NCBI GenBank assembly: GCA_039707655.1
Contig: CM077671.1
Coordinates: forward strand, 367,066,720 to 367,130,719
DNA: 64,000 nt
From: Elymus sibiricus
Lineage: Eukaryota; Streptophyta; Magnoliopsida; Poales; Poaceae
Reading direction: 5' to 3'
Shown here: piece by piece, positions 45,303-55,329 of the stretch
Layout of the letters: every line of letters begins with the position of its first letter
How positions within the stretch are numbered: position 1 is the stretch's first letter
Made by a program: the position numbers and the translations under genes
Notes under the pieces: generated by a model
The model's database searches: none
Told to the model about the DNA's origin: nothing
The model's input: only the letters and a program-made list of their open reading frames with translations

Positions 45303-46429
45303 CATTAAATATTATATGCCAAAATTGTTGACGTTGGACAAGGAAGACAACGTAATGATTTATGTTTGTTCATATTCACATAGAAGTTATATTGTCATAG
45401 ATCCTTCAACATGTGGTGCTTGCTTAGTATCTTTGCTAGCCAAAAATTCCGCACTAAGTAGAGATACTACTTATGCATCCAAAACCCCTAAACCCAAACT
45501 CATGTTTTGAGAGTCCACCATACCTACCTACGGATCGAGTAAGATCCTTTAAGTAAGTTGTCATCGGTGCACTAAGGCAATAAAAATTGCTTCTAAATAT
45601 GTTTGATCAATTAGTGTAAGAGAAAATTGAGCGTTGTACGAACTTATGATGGCAAAGTAATAAAAGCGACGGTCTGCATAATAAAGGTTGCTATCATAAG
45701 GGCAATATAACGTGATGTTCTTTTGCATTAAGGGATTTGGCATACAAACTAAAAAGCGCATGCCAACCTCTGCTTCCCTCTGCGAAGGGCCTATCTTTTA
45801 CTTTTATGTACTTACTTTTATGCAAGAGTCAAAGTATTCTTCCCTATTTCTTTTTACTTTTTCTTTTTGCAAGCATCATGTGGTGAGGAAAGATCTAAGC
45901 ACACATATCTGGTTGGATATGAGTGAGCATGAGTTATTATTGTTGACATCACCCTTGAGGTGAATACGTTGGGAGGCGAAACTATAAGCCCCTATCTTTC
46001 TATGTGTCCGGTTGAAACTTTTTGCTCATGGGTATGCTGTGAGTGTTAGCAATCATAGAAGACTAAATGATGGTTGAGCATGTGGACTTGCCAAAAGGCT
46101 CCGACATGAGACCCTTCCTGAAAATATGATGAGTTATAGTTGCAAAGTTGACTGAGAACATAGTTTGTTGGTTTTCAATAAGGTTTATGCTTTATACTTC
46201 TTTGTTGTGATGAATTGTTACTTGTTCATGAGAAGTTATATGATGAAGTTATATAATAAAAGTTATATGAATAAGTTCTATGATAAAGTTTGTTGCTGCT
46301 ATGATAATAAACATGATGCTACTATGTCCGTATTTTGTTTTTATCGACACCTCTCTCTCAAACCATGTGGACATGTTTTTCGATATCGGCTTTTGCTTGA
46401 GGACAAGCGAGGTCTAAGCTTGGGGGAGT
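45303..46429 (+). other. Element D 3' noncoding region and polypurine tract
   Basis: D's internal sequence resumes after F. No credible gene: the ORFs here have no recognisable motif. At the end, the hairpin GCTTG-AGGA-CAAGC (46395-46408) is followed by the polypurine tract AAGCTTGGGGGAGT (46416-46429), which abuts the LTR. Confidence 0.82.
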
Positions 46430-47947
46430 TGATACATCCATTTTGCATCATGATTTCCTACTGTTATTTATAATATTTTTATGCATAATAATGCTTTAGG
46501 GAGTGATTCTAATGCCTTTTCTCTCATAATATGCAAGGTTTACACAAAGAGGGACAATACCGACAGTTGGAATTCTGGACCTGAAAAAAGCATATCAGAG
46601 ATACCTATTCTGCACATCTCCAAATAAGCTGAAACTTCACACAAGATTATTTTGGAATATATGAAAAATACTGGAGCAAATAACTACCGGAGGGGGGCCA
46701 CCTGGCGAGCACAAGACACCAGGGCGCGCCAGGCCCCCCAGGCGCGCCCTGGTTGGGTGGGCTCAGCCCAGCCCACCTCCGGTACCCATCTTCTGGTATT
46801 TAAGATCTTTTGACCTGGAAAAAATAAGGAGAGGACTTTCGGGATGGAACACCATCGTCTCGAGGCGGAACTTGGGCAGGAGCACTTTTGCCCTCCAGTG
46901 GAGCGATTCCGCCGGGGGAACTTCCCTCCCGGAGGGGGAAATCGAAGCCATCGTCATCACCAACACCCCTCTCATCTTTGGGAGGCCAATCTTCATCAAC
47001 ATATTCAACAGCACCATCTCCTCTCAAACCCTAGTTCAATCTTGTGTTCAATCTTTGTACCGGAACCTCAAATTGGTACACGTGGGTGACTAGTAGTGTT
47101 GATTACATCTTGCAGTTGATCACTATATGGTTTATTTGGTGGAAGATGATATGTTCAGATCCATTATGCTATTTAATACCCCTCTGATCTTGAGCATGAA
47201 TATTATTTGTGAGTAGTTACCTTTGTTCTTGAGGTCATGGGAGAAGTCATGTTGCAAGTAATCATGTGAATTTGATATGTGTTCGATATTTTGATGATAT
47301 TTATGTTGTGATTCCCTTAGTGGTGTCATGTGAACGTCGACTACATGACACTTCACCATTTTTGGGCCTAATGGAATGCATTGTGGAGTAGTTATTAGAT
47401 GATGGGTTGCTAGAGTGACAGAAGCTTAAACCCTAGTTTATGCGCTACTTCGTAAGGGGCTGATTTGGATCCAAACATTTAATGCTATGGTTAGATTTTG
47501 TCTTAATACTTTTCTCGTAGTTGCGGATGCTTGCGAGGGGGTTAATCATAAGTGGGAGGTTTGTTCAAGTAAGAACAGCACCCAAGCACCGGTCCACCCA
47601 CATATCAAATTATCAAAGTAGCGAACGCAAATCAAACCAACATGATAAAAGTGACTAAATGAAATTCCCGTGTACCCTCAAGAACACTTTGCCTATTATA
47701 AGAGACTGTTCTGGCCTGTCCTTTGCCACAAAAGGATTGGGCTACCTTGCTACACTTTATTTACCGTTACCGTTACTTGGTCGTTACCAATTATCTTGTT
47801 ATCAAACCATCTGTTACCTACAATTTCAGTGCTTGCAGAAATTACCTTGCTGAAAACCGCTTGTCATTTCCTTATGCTCCGCGTTGGGTTCGACACTCTT
47901 ACTTATTGAAAGGACTACGATTGATCCCATATACTTGTGGGTCATCA
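46430..47947 (+). repeat. Element D, 3' LTR
   Basis: 1518 bp, TGATACATCCATTTTGC to TGTGGGTCATCA. GC hairpin arms at 46716-46730 and 46741-46755 (CCAGGGCGCGCC core). A TATTTAA promoter-like word is at 46797-46803. It abuts CACTA sequence at 47948. Confidence 0.93.
46716..46755 (+). promoter_or_regulatory. GC-rich hairpin, element D 3' LTR
   Basis: Perfect 12 bp inner stem CCAGGGCGCGCC with a 10 nt loop. The partner structure in the 5' LTR has lost its left arm by deletion. Confidence 0.82.
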
Positions 47948-50243
47948 GTGTCCCTTGCTTATTGTGCCGTAACCATGGATAATATTCATCATTTAACATG
48001 ATGCTTGGGTCAGTCTTCACTTTGAAGGGAGGAATTTCATGAAACTTTTCATAATTTTCTAACATGTCTGTCTTGTCCTCCAATCCCACGATGTTTCTTT
48101 TCCCTGGAAGAACTATGTGGCGGGTTGGCTCATCGTGTGATGTATTCGCTTCCTTATCTTTTCTTTTTCTCGCTATGGTAGACATATCCTTCACATAGAA
48201 AACCTGTGCCACATCATTGGCTTGGACGAATGGTTCGTCTGTGTACCCAACATTGTTGAGATCCACTGTTGTCATTCCGTACTACGGGTCTACCTTTACC
48301 CCGCCTCCTGTCAGATTGACCCAGTTGCACCGAAACAAAGGGATCTTAAAATCACGTCCATAGTCAAGTTCCCATATCTCCTCTATGTAACCAAAGATGC
48401 ATGTCGTCTTTTTCGTTCATACGTTGCTGGTCCTCCCATGCCTCTGGTGTATCTTTTGTCTTCCCATACATGCCCAGGAAGCCTAGAAGATTCACGCAAA
48501 GATTCTTCATCACGTGCATCACATCGATTGCAGAGCGGACCTCTAGGACTTTCCAATAGGGTAGCTCCCAAAATATAGATTTCTTCTTCCACATGGGTGC
48601 GTGTCCGTCAGCGTCATTCATAACAGATTGTCCGCCAGGACCCTTTCCAAAGATTGCTTTTAAAACCTTGACCATATCAAATATATCATCAACAGTATGG
48701 GGGACGGGCTTCTTCCGGTGATATGCCTCACCTTTGAAATGCTTGCCTTTCTTTCTTAAGGCATGCTTGGTCGAAAGAAATCGACGATGTCCTAGGTACA
48801 CAACCTTCTTACATTTATCCAAATATATACTTTCGGTCTCATCTAAACAGTGTGTGCATGCATTGTATCCCTTGTTTCTCTGTCCTGAAAGGTTACTAAG
48901 AGCAGGCCAATCATTGATGGTTACAAACAACAACGCTCGTAGGTCAAATTCCTCCTATTTCTGCGCATCCCACACATGTACCCCTTTTAAATCCCACAAC
49001 TGTAAAAGTTCTTCAACTAATGGCCTTAGGTACACATCAATGTCGGTGTCGGGTTGCTTAGGGCCTTGGATGAGCACTGGCATCATAATGAACTTCCGCT
49101 TCATGCACAACCAAGGGGGAAGGTTATAGATACATAGTGTCACAGGCCAGGTGCTATGATTGCTGCTCTGCTCCCCAAAAGGATTAATGCCATCTGCACT
49201 TATACCAAACCATAAGTTCCTTGTGTCATCTGCAAAATCCGGCCACTTTCTCTCGATTTTTCTCCATTGCGACCCATCAGCGGGTACTCTCAACATCCCT
49301 TGTTTCTTATGGTCTTCTTTGTGCCATCGCAACAACTTGACATGCTCTTTGTTTCTGAACAGACGTTTCAACCGTGGTATTATAGGAGCATACCACATCA
49401 CCTTGGCAGGAACCCTCTTCCTGGGGCGCTCGCCCTCAACATCACCATGGTCATCTCGTCTGATCTTATACCGCAATGCACCGCATACCGGGCATGCATT
49501 CAAATTCTCGTACTCCTCACCGCGGTAGAGGATGCAGTCATTAGGATAGCATGTATCTTCTGCACCTCTAATCCTAGAGGGCAGAGAACCTTCTTTGCTT
49601 CGTACGTATTGTCAGGCAATTCGTTATCCTTTGGAAGCTTCTTCTTCATTATTTTCAGTAACTTCTCAAATCCCTTGTCAGATAAACCATTCTCTGCCTT
49701 CCATTGCAACAATTCCAGTGTGGTACCGAGCTTTGTGTTGCCATCTTCGCAATTTGGGTACAACCGTTTTTTGTGATCCTCTAACATGCGATCGAACTTC
49801 AACTTCTCCCTTTCACTTTCGCATTCTCTCTGTGCATCAACAATGAGCCGACGAAGATCATCAGCGGGCACATCTGGTGCCTCTTGATCTTCAGCTTCCC
49901 CCGTTGCAGTATCACCGTATTCAGGGAACATAGAATAGTTGTCATCATCCTCTTCTTCTTCATTGTCTTCCATCATAACCCCTCTTTCTCCGTGCTTGGT
50001 CCAACAATTATAGTGGGGCATGAAACAGGACTTAAGCAGGTGGAAGTGAAGGGTTTTCGAGGAAGAGTAATCCTTTGTATTCTCACAAACAACACATGGA
50101 CAATACATAAAACCATTCTGACTGTTTGCCTTAGCCACATCGATAAAATTATGCAGGCCCGTAATGTACTCGGAAGTGCGTCGGTCACCGTACATCCATT
50201 GCTGGTTCATCTGCATTATATAATTAAGTATATCAAAAACCAT
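47948..50243 (-). pseudogene. CACTA transposase (TNP2 family), internally deleted
   Basis: The N-terminal transposase-associated domain (NQQWMYGDRRTSEYITGLHNFID, CPCVVCENTKDYSS, HLLKSCFMPHYNCWTKHGE) is followed by an acidic linker. A one-base frameshift lies near 49565. Then come the TNP2 core (NACPVCGALRYKIRRDD, RVPAKVMWYAPIIPRLKRLF, MNPFGEQSS-like, WPVTLCIYNLPPWLCMKRKF), a TAG at 48955-48957, and continuation (LFVTINDWPALSNLSGQ, NACTHCLDETESIYL, LPYWKVLEVRSAIDVMHV). Near 48385 the frame jumps to the C-terminal block EEIWELDYG, FRCNWVNLTGGGV, GYTDEPFVQANDVAQVFYV, so the region between has been deleted. It would recognise CACTA ends and excise the element; it is inactive here. Confidence 0.93.
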
Positions 50244-50387
50244 TACAGAACATCATGAATAGAGAAATGACCAAATTAATACAAGTTCATCATCACATTA
50301 AAACCAAACTACAGTAGTGATCAAATGTTATTACTGCAAAAATAAATACATAAAGTTCATACATAGTTCTCATAAAACAACATACAA

Positions 50388-50660
50388 CTATGTAAAACAT
50401 TTAAATGCAACAACAAATGCGATCAAAATCACAACTAAGGTAACAATTGATCCAACATCATAATGATACCAAGCCTCTTTATCAATGGCATATTTTCTAA
50501 TCTTTCTAATCTTCAAGCGCATTGCATCCATCTGGATCTTGTGTAGATCGACGACATCGGCAACAAGCAACTCCAATTTCATCTTATCTTCTTCAATTCT
50601 TTTCAATTTTTGTTTCAAATAATTCTTTTCTTTTTCAACTAAATTAACCTCTCGACAAGA
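50388..50660 (-). CDS. small CACTA-associated coiled-coil/membrane protein
   Basis: An open frame that includes EKNYLKQKLKRIEEDKMKLE, a coiled-coil heptad region, then DAMRLKIRKIRKYAID and a C-terminal hydrophobic helix (VGSIVTLVVILIAFVVAFK). It lies upstream of the transposase on the same strand. From memory, similar small ORFs accompany Triticeae CACTA transposases, but their role is not known. The true start is uncertain: the first ATG in frame is at 50618, and the coiled coil extends upstream of it, so it may be an exon of a longer gene. Confidence 0.5.
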   Translation of the reverse strand, partial: SCREVNLVEKEKNYLKQKLKRIEEDKMKLELLVADVVDLHKIQMDAMRLKIRKIRKYAIDKEAWYHYDVGSIVTLVVILIAFVVAFKCFT

Positions 50661-51273
50661 GGGTCGGTTGGAATTTCCGGTTCACATACCTCCTAGATAA
50701 AAACATCTATGTCAAGTTGGTCGGCATAATTGTCATAAACTAAATGAAACAAATAGTTATAAAAGATAATATACCACATCCGAATCATAGACCAGACAAG
50801 AGCCGACGGGGGCGGATACCAAAACCATGGCACTATATAATAACAAACAATTATACAAGTAAGAAAATTATACAAGTAGCTATCTAAATCATACAAGTAA
50901 GAATTTTTTTCTTTTAAAAAAATTTAAGAACAAGAGGCTCACCACGGTGGTGCCGACGACAAGATCAGCGTGGGCGATTGACGGCCATGAGGATGGGGTT
51001 GGAGGAAGAACAGAGGAGAAAGCTTAAGTGTGGGTCGGGCACCTCATATCATGTTTGTTTTGTGTGAACTCAAGTGGCATCATGCTCTCAGGCATTTCAT
51101 CGAACACCTCATGTGCATAGGAAGGAAGAGCAAAGTAGCACACACCTCCCACCTTCTATGAGCGAAAAACAAAGGAGAGGGTGGGCAGGGGCGAGGATAT
51201 ATATAGCCAGGTTTTTAGTCTCGGTTGGTTCTAGAACCGGGACTGAAGACAGACCTTTAGTCCCGGTTGGAGA
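50661..51273 (-). other. CACTA 5' noncoding region
   Basis: Between the small ORF and the solo LTR. The last 70 bases carry subterminal repeats (GAACCGGGACTGAAG, TTTAGTCCCGGTTGG), which continue after the solo LTR at 53064. GGAGA at 51269-51273 is the TSD of that LTR. No gene is recognised. Confidence 0.75.
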
Positions 51274-53058
51274 TGTTGGAAATATGCCCTAGAGGCAATA
51301 ATAAAATGGTTATTATTATATTTCCTTGTTCATGATAATCGTTTATTATCCATGCTATAATTGTATTGATTGGAAACACTAATACATGTGTGGATACATA
51401 GACAACAATGTGTCCCTAGTATGCCTCTAGTAGACTAGCTCGTTGATCAAAGATGGTGAAGGTTTCCTAGCCATAGACATGAGATGTCATTTGATAACGG
51501 GATCACATCATTAGGAGAATGATGTGATGGACAAGACCCAAACTATGAACATAGCATATGATCATGTCGGTTTATTGCTATAGTTTTCTGCATGTCAAGT
51601 ATCTGTTCCTATAACCATGAGATCATGTAACTCACTGACACCGGAGGAATACCTTGTGTGTATCAAACGTCACAACGGAACTGGGTGACTATAAAGATGC
51701 TCTACAGGTATCTCCGAGGGTGTCTGTTGAGCTGGCATGGATCGAGACTGGGATTTGTTACTCCGTGTGACGGAGAGGTATCTCAGGGCCCACTCGGTAA
51801 TACAACATCACAATAAGCCTTGCAAGAAAAGTGATTAAAGAGTTAGCCACGGGATCTTGTATTACGGAACGAGTAAACAGACTTGCCGATAACGAGATTG
51901 AACTAGGTATAGAGATACCGACGATCGAATCTCGGGCAAGTAACATACCGAAGAACAAAGGGAACAGGATACGGGATTAACTGAATCCTTCACATAAAGG
52001 TTCAACCGATTCGTAGAATATGTAGGAACCAATATGGGCATCCAGGTCCCGCTATTGGTTATTGACCGTAGAGGTGTCTCGGTCATGTCTACATAGTTCT
52101 CGAACCCGCAGGGTCTGCACACTTAACGTTCGGTGACGTTTCGGTAGTATTGAGATATATGTGTTGGTGACCGAAGGTTGTTCGGAGTCCCGGATGAGAT
52201 CCCGGACGTCACGAGGAGCTCTAGAATGGTCCGGAGGTAAAGATTTATATATAGGAAAGTGGTATTTGGGTTCCGGAAAAGTTTCGGGTATTTCCGGTAG
52301 TGTACCGGGAGTGACGAATGGGTTCCGGGGGTCGACCGGGTGGGGTCCACCCACCCCGAAGGGGCACATGGGCCCAAGAGGTGGCGCACCAGCCCCTAAT
52401 GGGCTGGGGAACCGACCCCATAAGGGCCCATATGCCCAAGAGGAAAAAAGGTGGAGATAGGAAGGAATAGGACTCCTTCCTAATATGAATCCACTTCCTA
52501 GTAGGAAGTGGATTGGACTCCTCCTTGCCCTGGTTCGGCCGACCCCTAGGGGAAACCCTAGGGAGGCTGCCTCCTCCCCCCTCCCTCCTATATATACTAG
52601 AGGAATAGAGCCCCCAAAGACACACGGCCACGTGCTAGTTTTCTATTCTCTAGTTCCTCCACTAAATAGATTCCGGTAGTGCTTAGGCGAAGCCCTGCCG
52701 GGATAACTCCACCATCACCACCACCACGCCGTCGTGCTGCTGGAGATCTCATCTACCTCTCCGCCCCCTCTTGCTGGATCAAGAAGGCGGAGATCGTCAT
52801 CGAGCTGTACGTGTGCTGAACGCGGAGGTGTCGTCCGTTCGGCGCTAGATCGGGACGGATTGTGATTGGATCGCGGGACGGCTTGCGATTTGGATCGCGA
52901 AGACGTTCGACTACATCAACCGCGTTTCTTAACGCTTCCCGCTTAGCGATCTACAAGGGTACGTAGATCCACTCTCCCTCTCGTAGATGCTCATCACCAT
53001 GGATAGATCTTGCGTGTGAGTAGGAATTTTTTTGTTTCCCATGCAATGTTCCCTAATA
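51274..53058 (+). mobile_element. solo Angela LTR
   Basis: 1785 bp from TGTTGGAAATATGCCCTAGA to CATGCAATGTTCCCTAATA, the only forward Angela LTR here. A perfect 5 bp TSD GGAGA (51269-51273 and 53059-53063) shows it arose by recombination between the LTRs of one insertion. The terminal CAACA has mutated to TAATA. A TATATATA promoter word is at 52589-52596. Confidence 0.95.
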
Positions 53059-53063
53059 GGAGA

Positions 53064-53287
53064 CACCAATCGGGACGAAAGGGCCTCGCTCCTGGTGCAA
53101 CCCCTTTAGTCCCGGTCACCAACCAGGACTAAAGGTCCCGTTCGAACCGGGACTGATGCCTGCCGAGCCCCGGCCGGCGTCCTAGCCGCTCGAACCGGGA
53201 CTGATGCTCGCATTAGTCCCGATTCGTAACACGACCGGGACTATTGCTCTGATCTGGCTAGAACCAAAGCCCTGTTTTCTACTAGTG
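53064..53287 (-). repeat. CACTA subterminal repeats and terminal inverted repeat
   Basis: At least six copies of an ACCGGGACT-type word in both orientations, ending in the terminal repeat at 53261-53287. In CACTA elements such words are the transposase binding sites. Confidence 0.88.
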
Positions 53288-53353
53288 AAGAGAGATATTT
53301 GCATTCATGTGGCACTTCTAAATGGATGAACCTTGTGTTGTAGCAGTCCTCTG

Positions 53354-55113
53354 TGTTGGGGAACGTTGCATGGGAAACAAAAAATTTCCTACGCACACGC
53401 AAGATCTATCCATGGTGATGAGCATCTATGAGAGGGAGAGTTGGATCTACATACCCTTGTAGATCGCTAAGCGGAAGCGTTAAGAAACGCGGTTGATGTA
53501 GTCGAACGTCTTCGCGATCCAATCAAGATCCGTCCACGAACTCCCGATCAAGTGCCGAACGGACGGCACCTCTGAGTTTAGCACACGTGCGGCTTGGCGG
53601 CGTCCTCTCCTTCTTGATCCAGCAAGCGAGAGAGAGGGGGTAGATGAGATCGGGACCAACACGACGGTATGGTGGTGGTGGTGGCAGCGGAATTCCGGCA
53701 GGGCTTCACCAAGCGTGTACCGGTGAAACGTGGGAGGAGTTGGGAGAGGTAACGGGCAAGGGTCGAAGGGGGGCTGCCCCCAACGCCTTCCCACCTTTAT
53801 ATAGGCGTGGAGGGGGCTGGTGGCTTGCCCTCCAAGGCCCTAGGGTCGTTGGCCAAAGGGGGAGGAAGGAAATCCCACCTTTCCTTCCCCACCGATTGCT
53901 ATCCCCCCTTTTTAGGGATCCTGATCTTATCCCCTTGGGATATGAATCTATTCCTTTTAAGGGAGGATCTTGGTGCGCCTAGACCAGGGTTGTGGGGACT
54001 TTCCCCACTACCCACGTTCATGTGGGTCCCCCATGCAGGTGGGCCCCACTCCGGAACCTTCTAGAACCTTCCCGGTACAATACCGAAAAAAACTCGAACT
54101 TTTTCCGGAACCCCGATAACAACTTTCCATATATGAATCTTTACCTCCGGACTATTCTGGAGCTCCTCGTGATGTCCCGGATCCCATCCGGGACTCCGAA
54201 CAACCTTCGGACTTTCCACTATTAATATCTCAATACTACCCTAGCGCTACCGAACGTTAAGCGTGTGACCCTACGGGTTCGAGAATCATGTAGACATGAC
54301 CGAGACACCTCCACGGTCAATAACCAATAGCGGGACCTGGATGCCCATATTGGTTCCTACATATTCTATGAAGATCTTTATCGGTCGAACCACGATGTCA
54401 AGGATTCAGACAATCCCGTATGCAGTTCCCTTTGTCCATCGGTATGTTACTTGCCCGAGATTCGATCGTCGATATCTCCATACCTAGTTCAATCTCGTTA
54501 CCGGCAAGTCTCTTTACTCATTCCGTAATACAAGATCCCGTGACTAAGTCCTTAGTCACATTGCTTGCAAGCTTCTTGTGATGTTGTATTACCGAGAGGG
54601 CCCAGAGATACCTCTCCGTCATACGGAGTGACAAATCCCAGTCTCGATCCATGCCAACCCAAGAGACACCCTTGGAGATACCTGTAGAGCACCTTTATAG
54701 TCACCCAGTTACGTTGTGACGTTTGATACACACAAGGCATTCCTCCGGTGTCCGGGAGTTGCATGATCTCATGGTCGTAGGAACAGATACTTGACATGGA
54801 TAAAGCAGTCGCAATAAACTGACACAATCAACTGCTATGCTTACGGTTGGGTCTTGTCCATCACATCATTCTCATAATGATGTGATCTCATTATCAAATG
54901 ACAAGTCATGTCTATGGTCAGGAAACCTTGACCATCTTTGATCAACGAGCTAGTCTACTAGAGGCATACTAGGGACACATTGTTGTCTATATACCCACAC
55001 ATGTATTTAGTTTCCAATCAATACAATTCTAGCATGGATAATAAACAATTATCATGAACTAGGAAATATAATAATAACCAATTTATTATTGCCTCTAGGG
55101 CATATTTCCAACA
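53354..55113 (-). repeat. Angela copy 2, 3' LTR
   Basis: TGTTGGGGAACGTTGC to GGGCATATTTCCAACA. TATATAAA on the - strand at 53796-53803. The polypurine tract (AAGTGGGAGA in element sense) follows at 55114-55124. Confidence 0.96.
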
Positions 55114-55150
55114 GTCTCCCACTTGCACTAGAGTCAATAATCTAGCTCAC

Positions 55151-55218
55151 ATCACCATGTGATTAACACTTATATCACCATGTGATTAACACTTATATCA
55201 TCATGTGATTAACACCCA
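55151..55218. repeat. 23 bp tandem repeat, three copies, beside the polypurine tract
   Basis: Units 55151-55173, 55174-55196 and 55197-55218 share ATCACCATGTGATTAACACT. The first two are identical; the third has drifted. Confidence 0.93.
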
Positions 55219-55329
55219 ATAAGTTTTGGGGTTTGATCATGTTTTGCTTGTGAGAGAGGTTTTAGTCAATGGGTCTATAACATTCAGATCCGTGTGTACT
55301 TTGTAACTCTCTATATTGTAGATGTTGCT

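Larger units (their letters stand above)
23324..47947 (+). mobile_element. Element D: Athila-type Ty3/gypsy element, heavily interrupted
   Basis: Forward orientation. 5' LTR remainder 23324-25688, a primer site resembling tRNA-Asp, gag, protease, RT, RNase H, integrase, a post-pol ORF, a polypurine tract and a full 3' LTR 46430-47947. RT-RNase H-integrase order is Ty3/gypsy. Interrupted by C in the 5' LTR, by a Harbinger element in the same LTR, by E between protease and RT, and by F downstream of pol. The two LTRs differ at roughly 4-5% of sites by eye, the oldest pair in the window. D itself interrupts the CACTA transposase region at 47948. Confidence 0.92.
47948..53287 (-). mobile_element. 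CACTA transposon, right (5') part
   Basis: It ends at 53287 with the inverse of CACTAGTAGAAAACAGGGCT, the typical Triticeae CACTA terminus. Subterminal words AACCGGGACT and AGTCCCGGTT repeat in both orientations at 51220-51273 and 53064-53250. It carries a TNP2-type transposase pseudogene and a small second ORF. D interrupts it at 47948 and a solo Angela LTR at 51274-53058. The other end is outside the window. If AAG (53288-53290) is the 3 bp TSD, its partner cannot be checked. Confidence 0.9.

Noticed and set aside
45712..46473. ORFs of 83 and 102 codons before D's 3' LTR
   Set aside because: Located in D's 3' noncoding region, low-complexity hydrophobic, the second running into the LTR.
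53480..54225. ORFs of 77-112 codons, repeated at 60295-61040
   Set aside because: Inside the Angela LTRs; identical because the LTRs are near-identical. No domain.
55151..55218. Three regular repeats considered as a CRISPR-like array
   Set aside because: Contiguous 23 bp tandem units without spacers in a plant retrotransposon.
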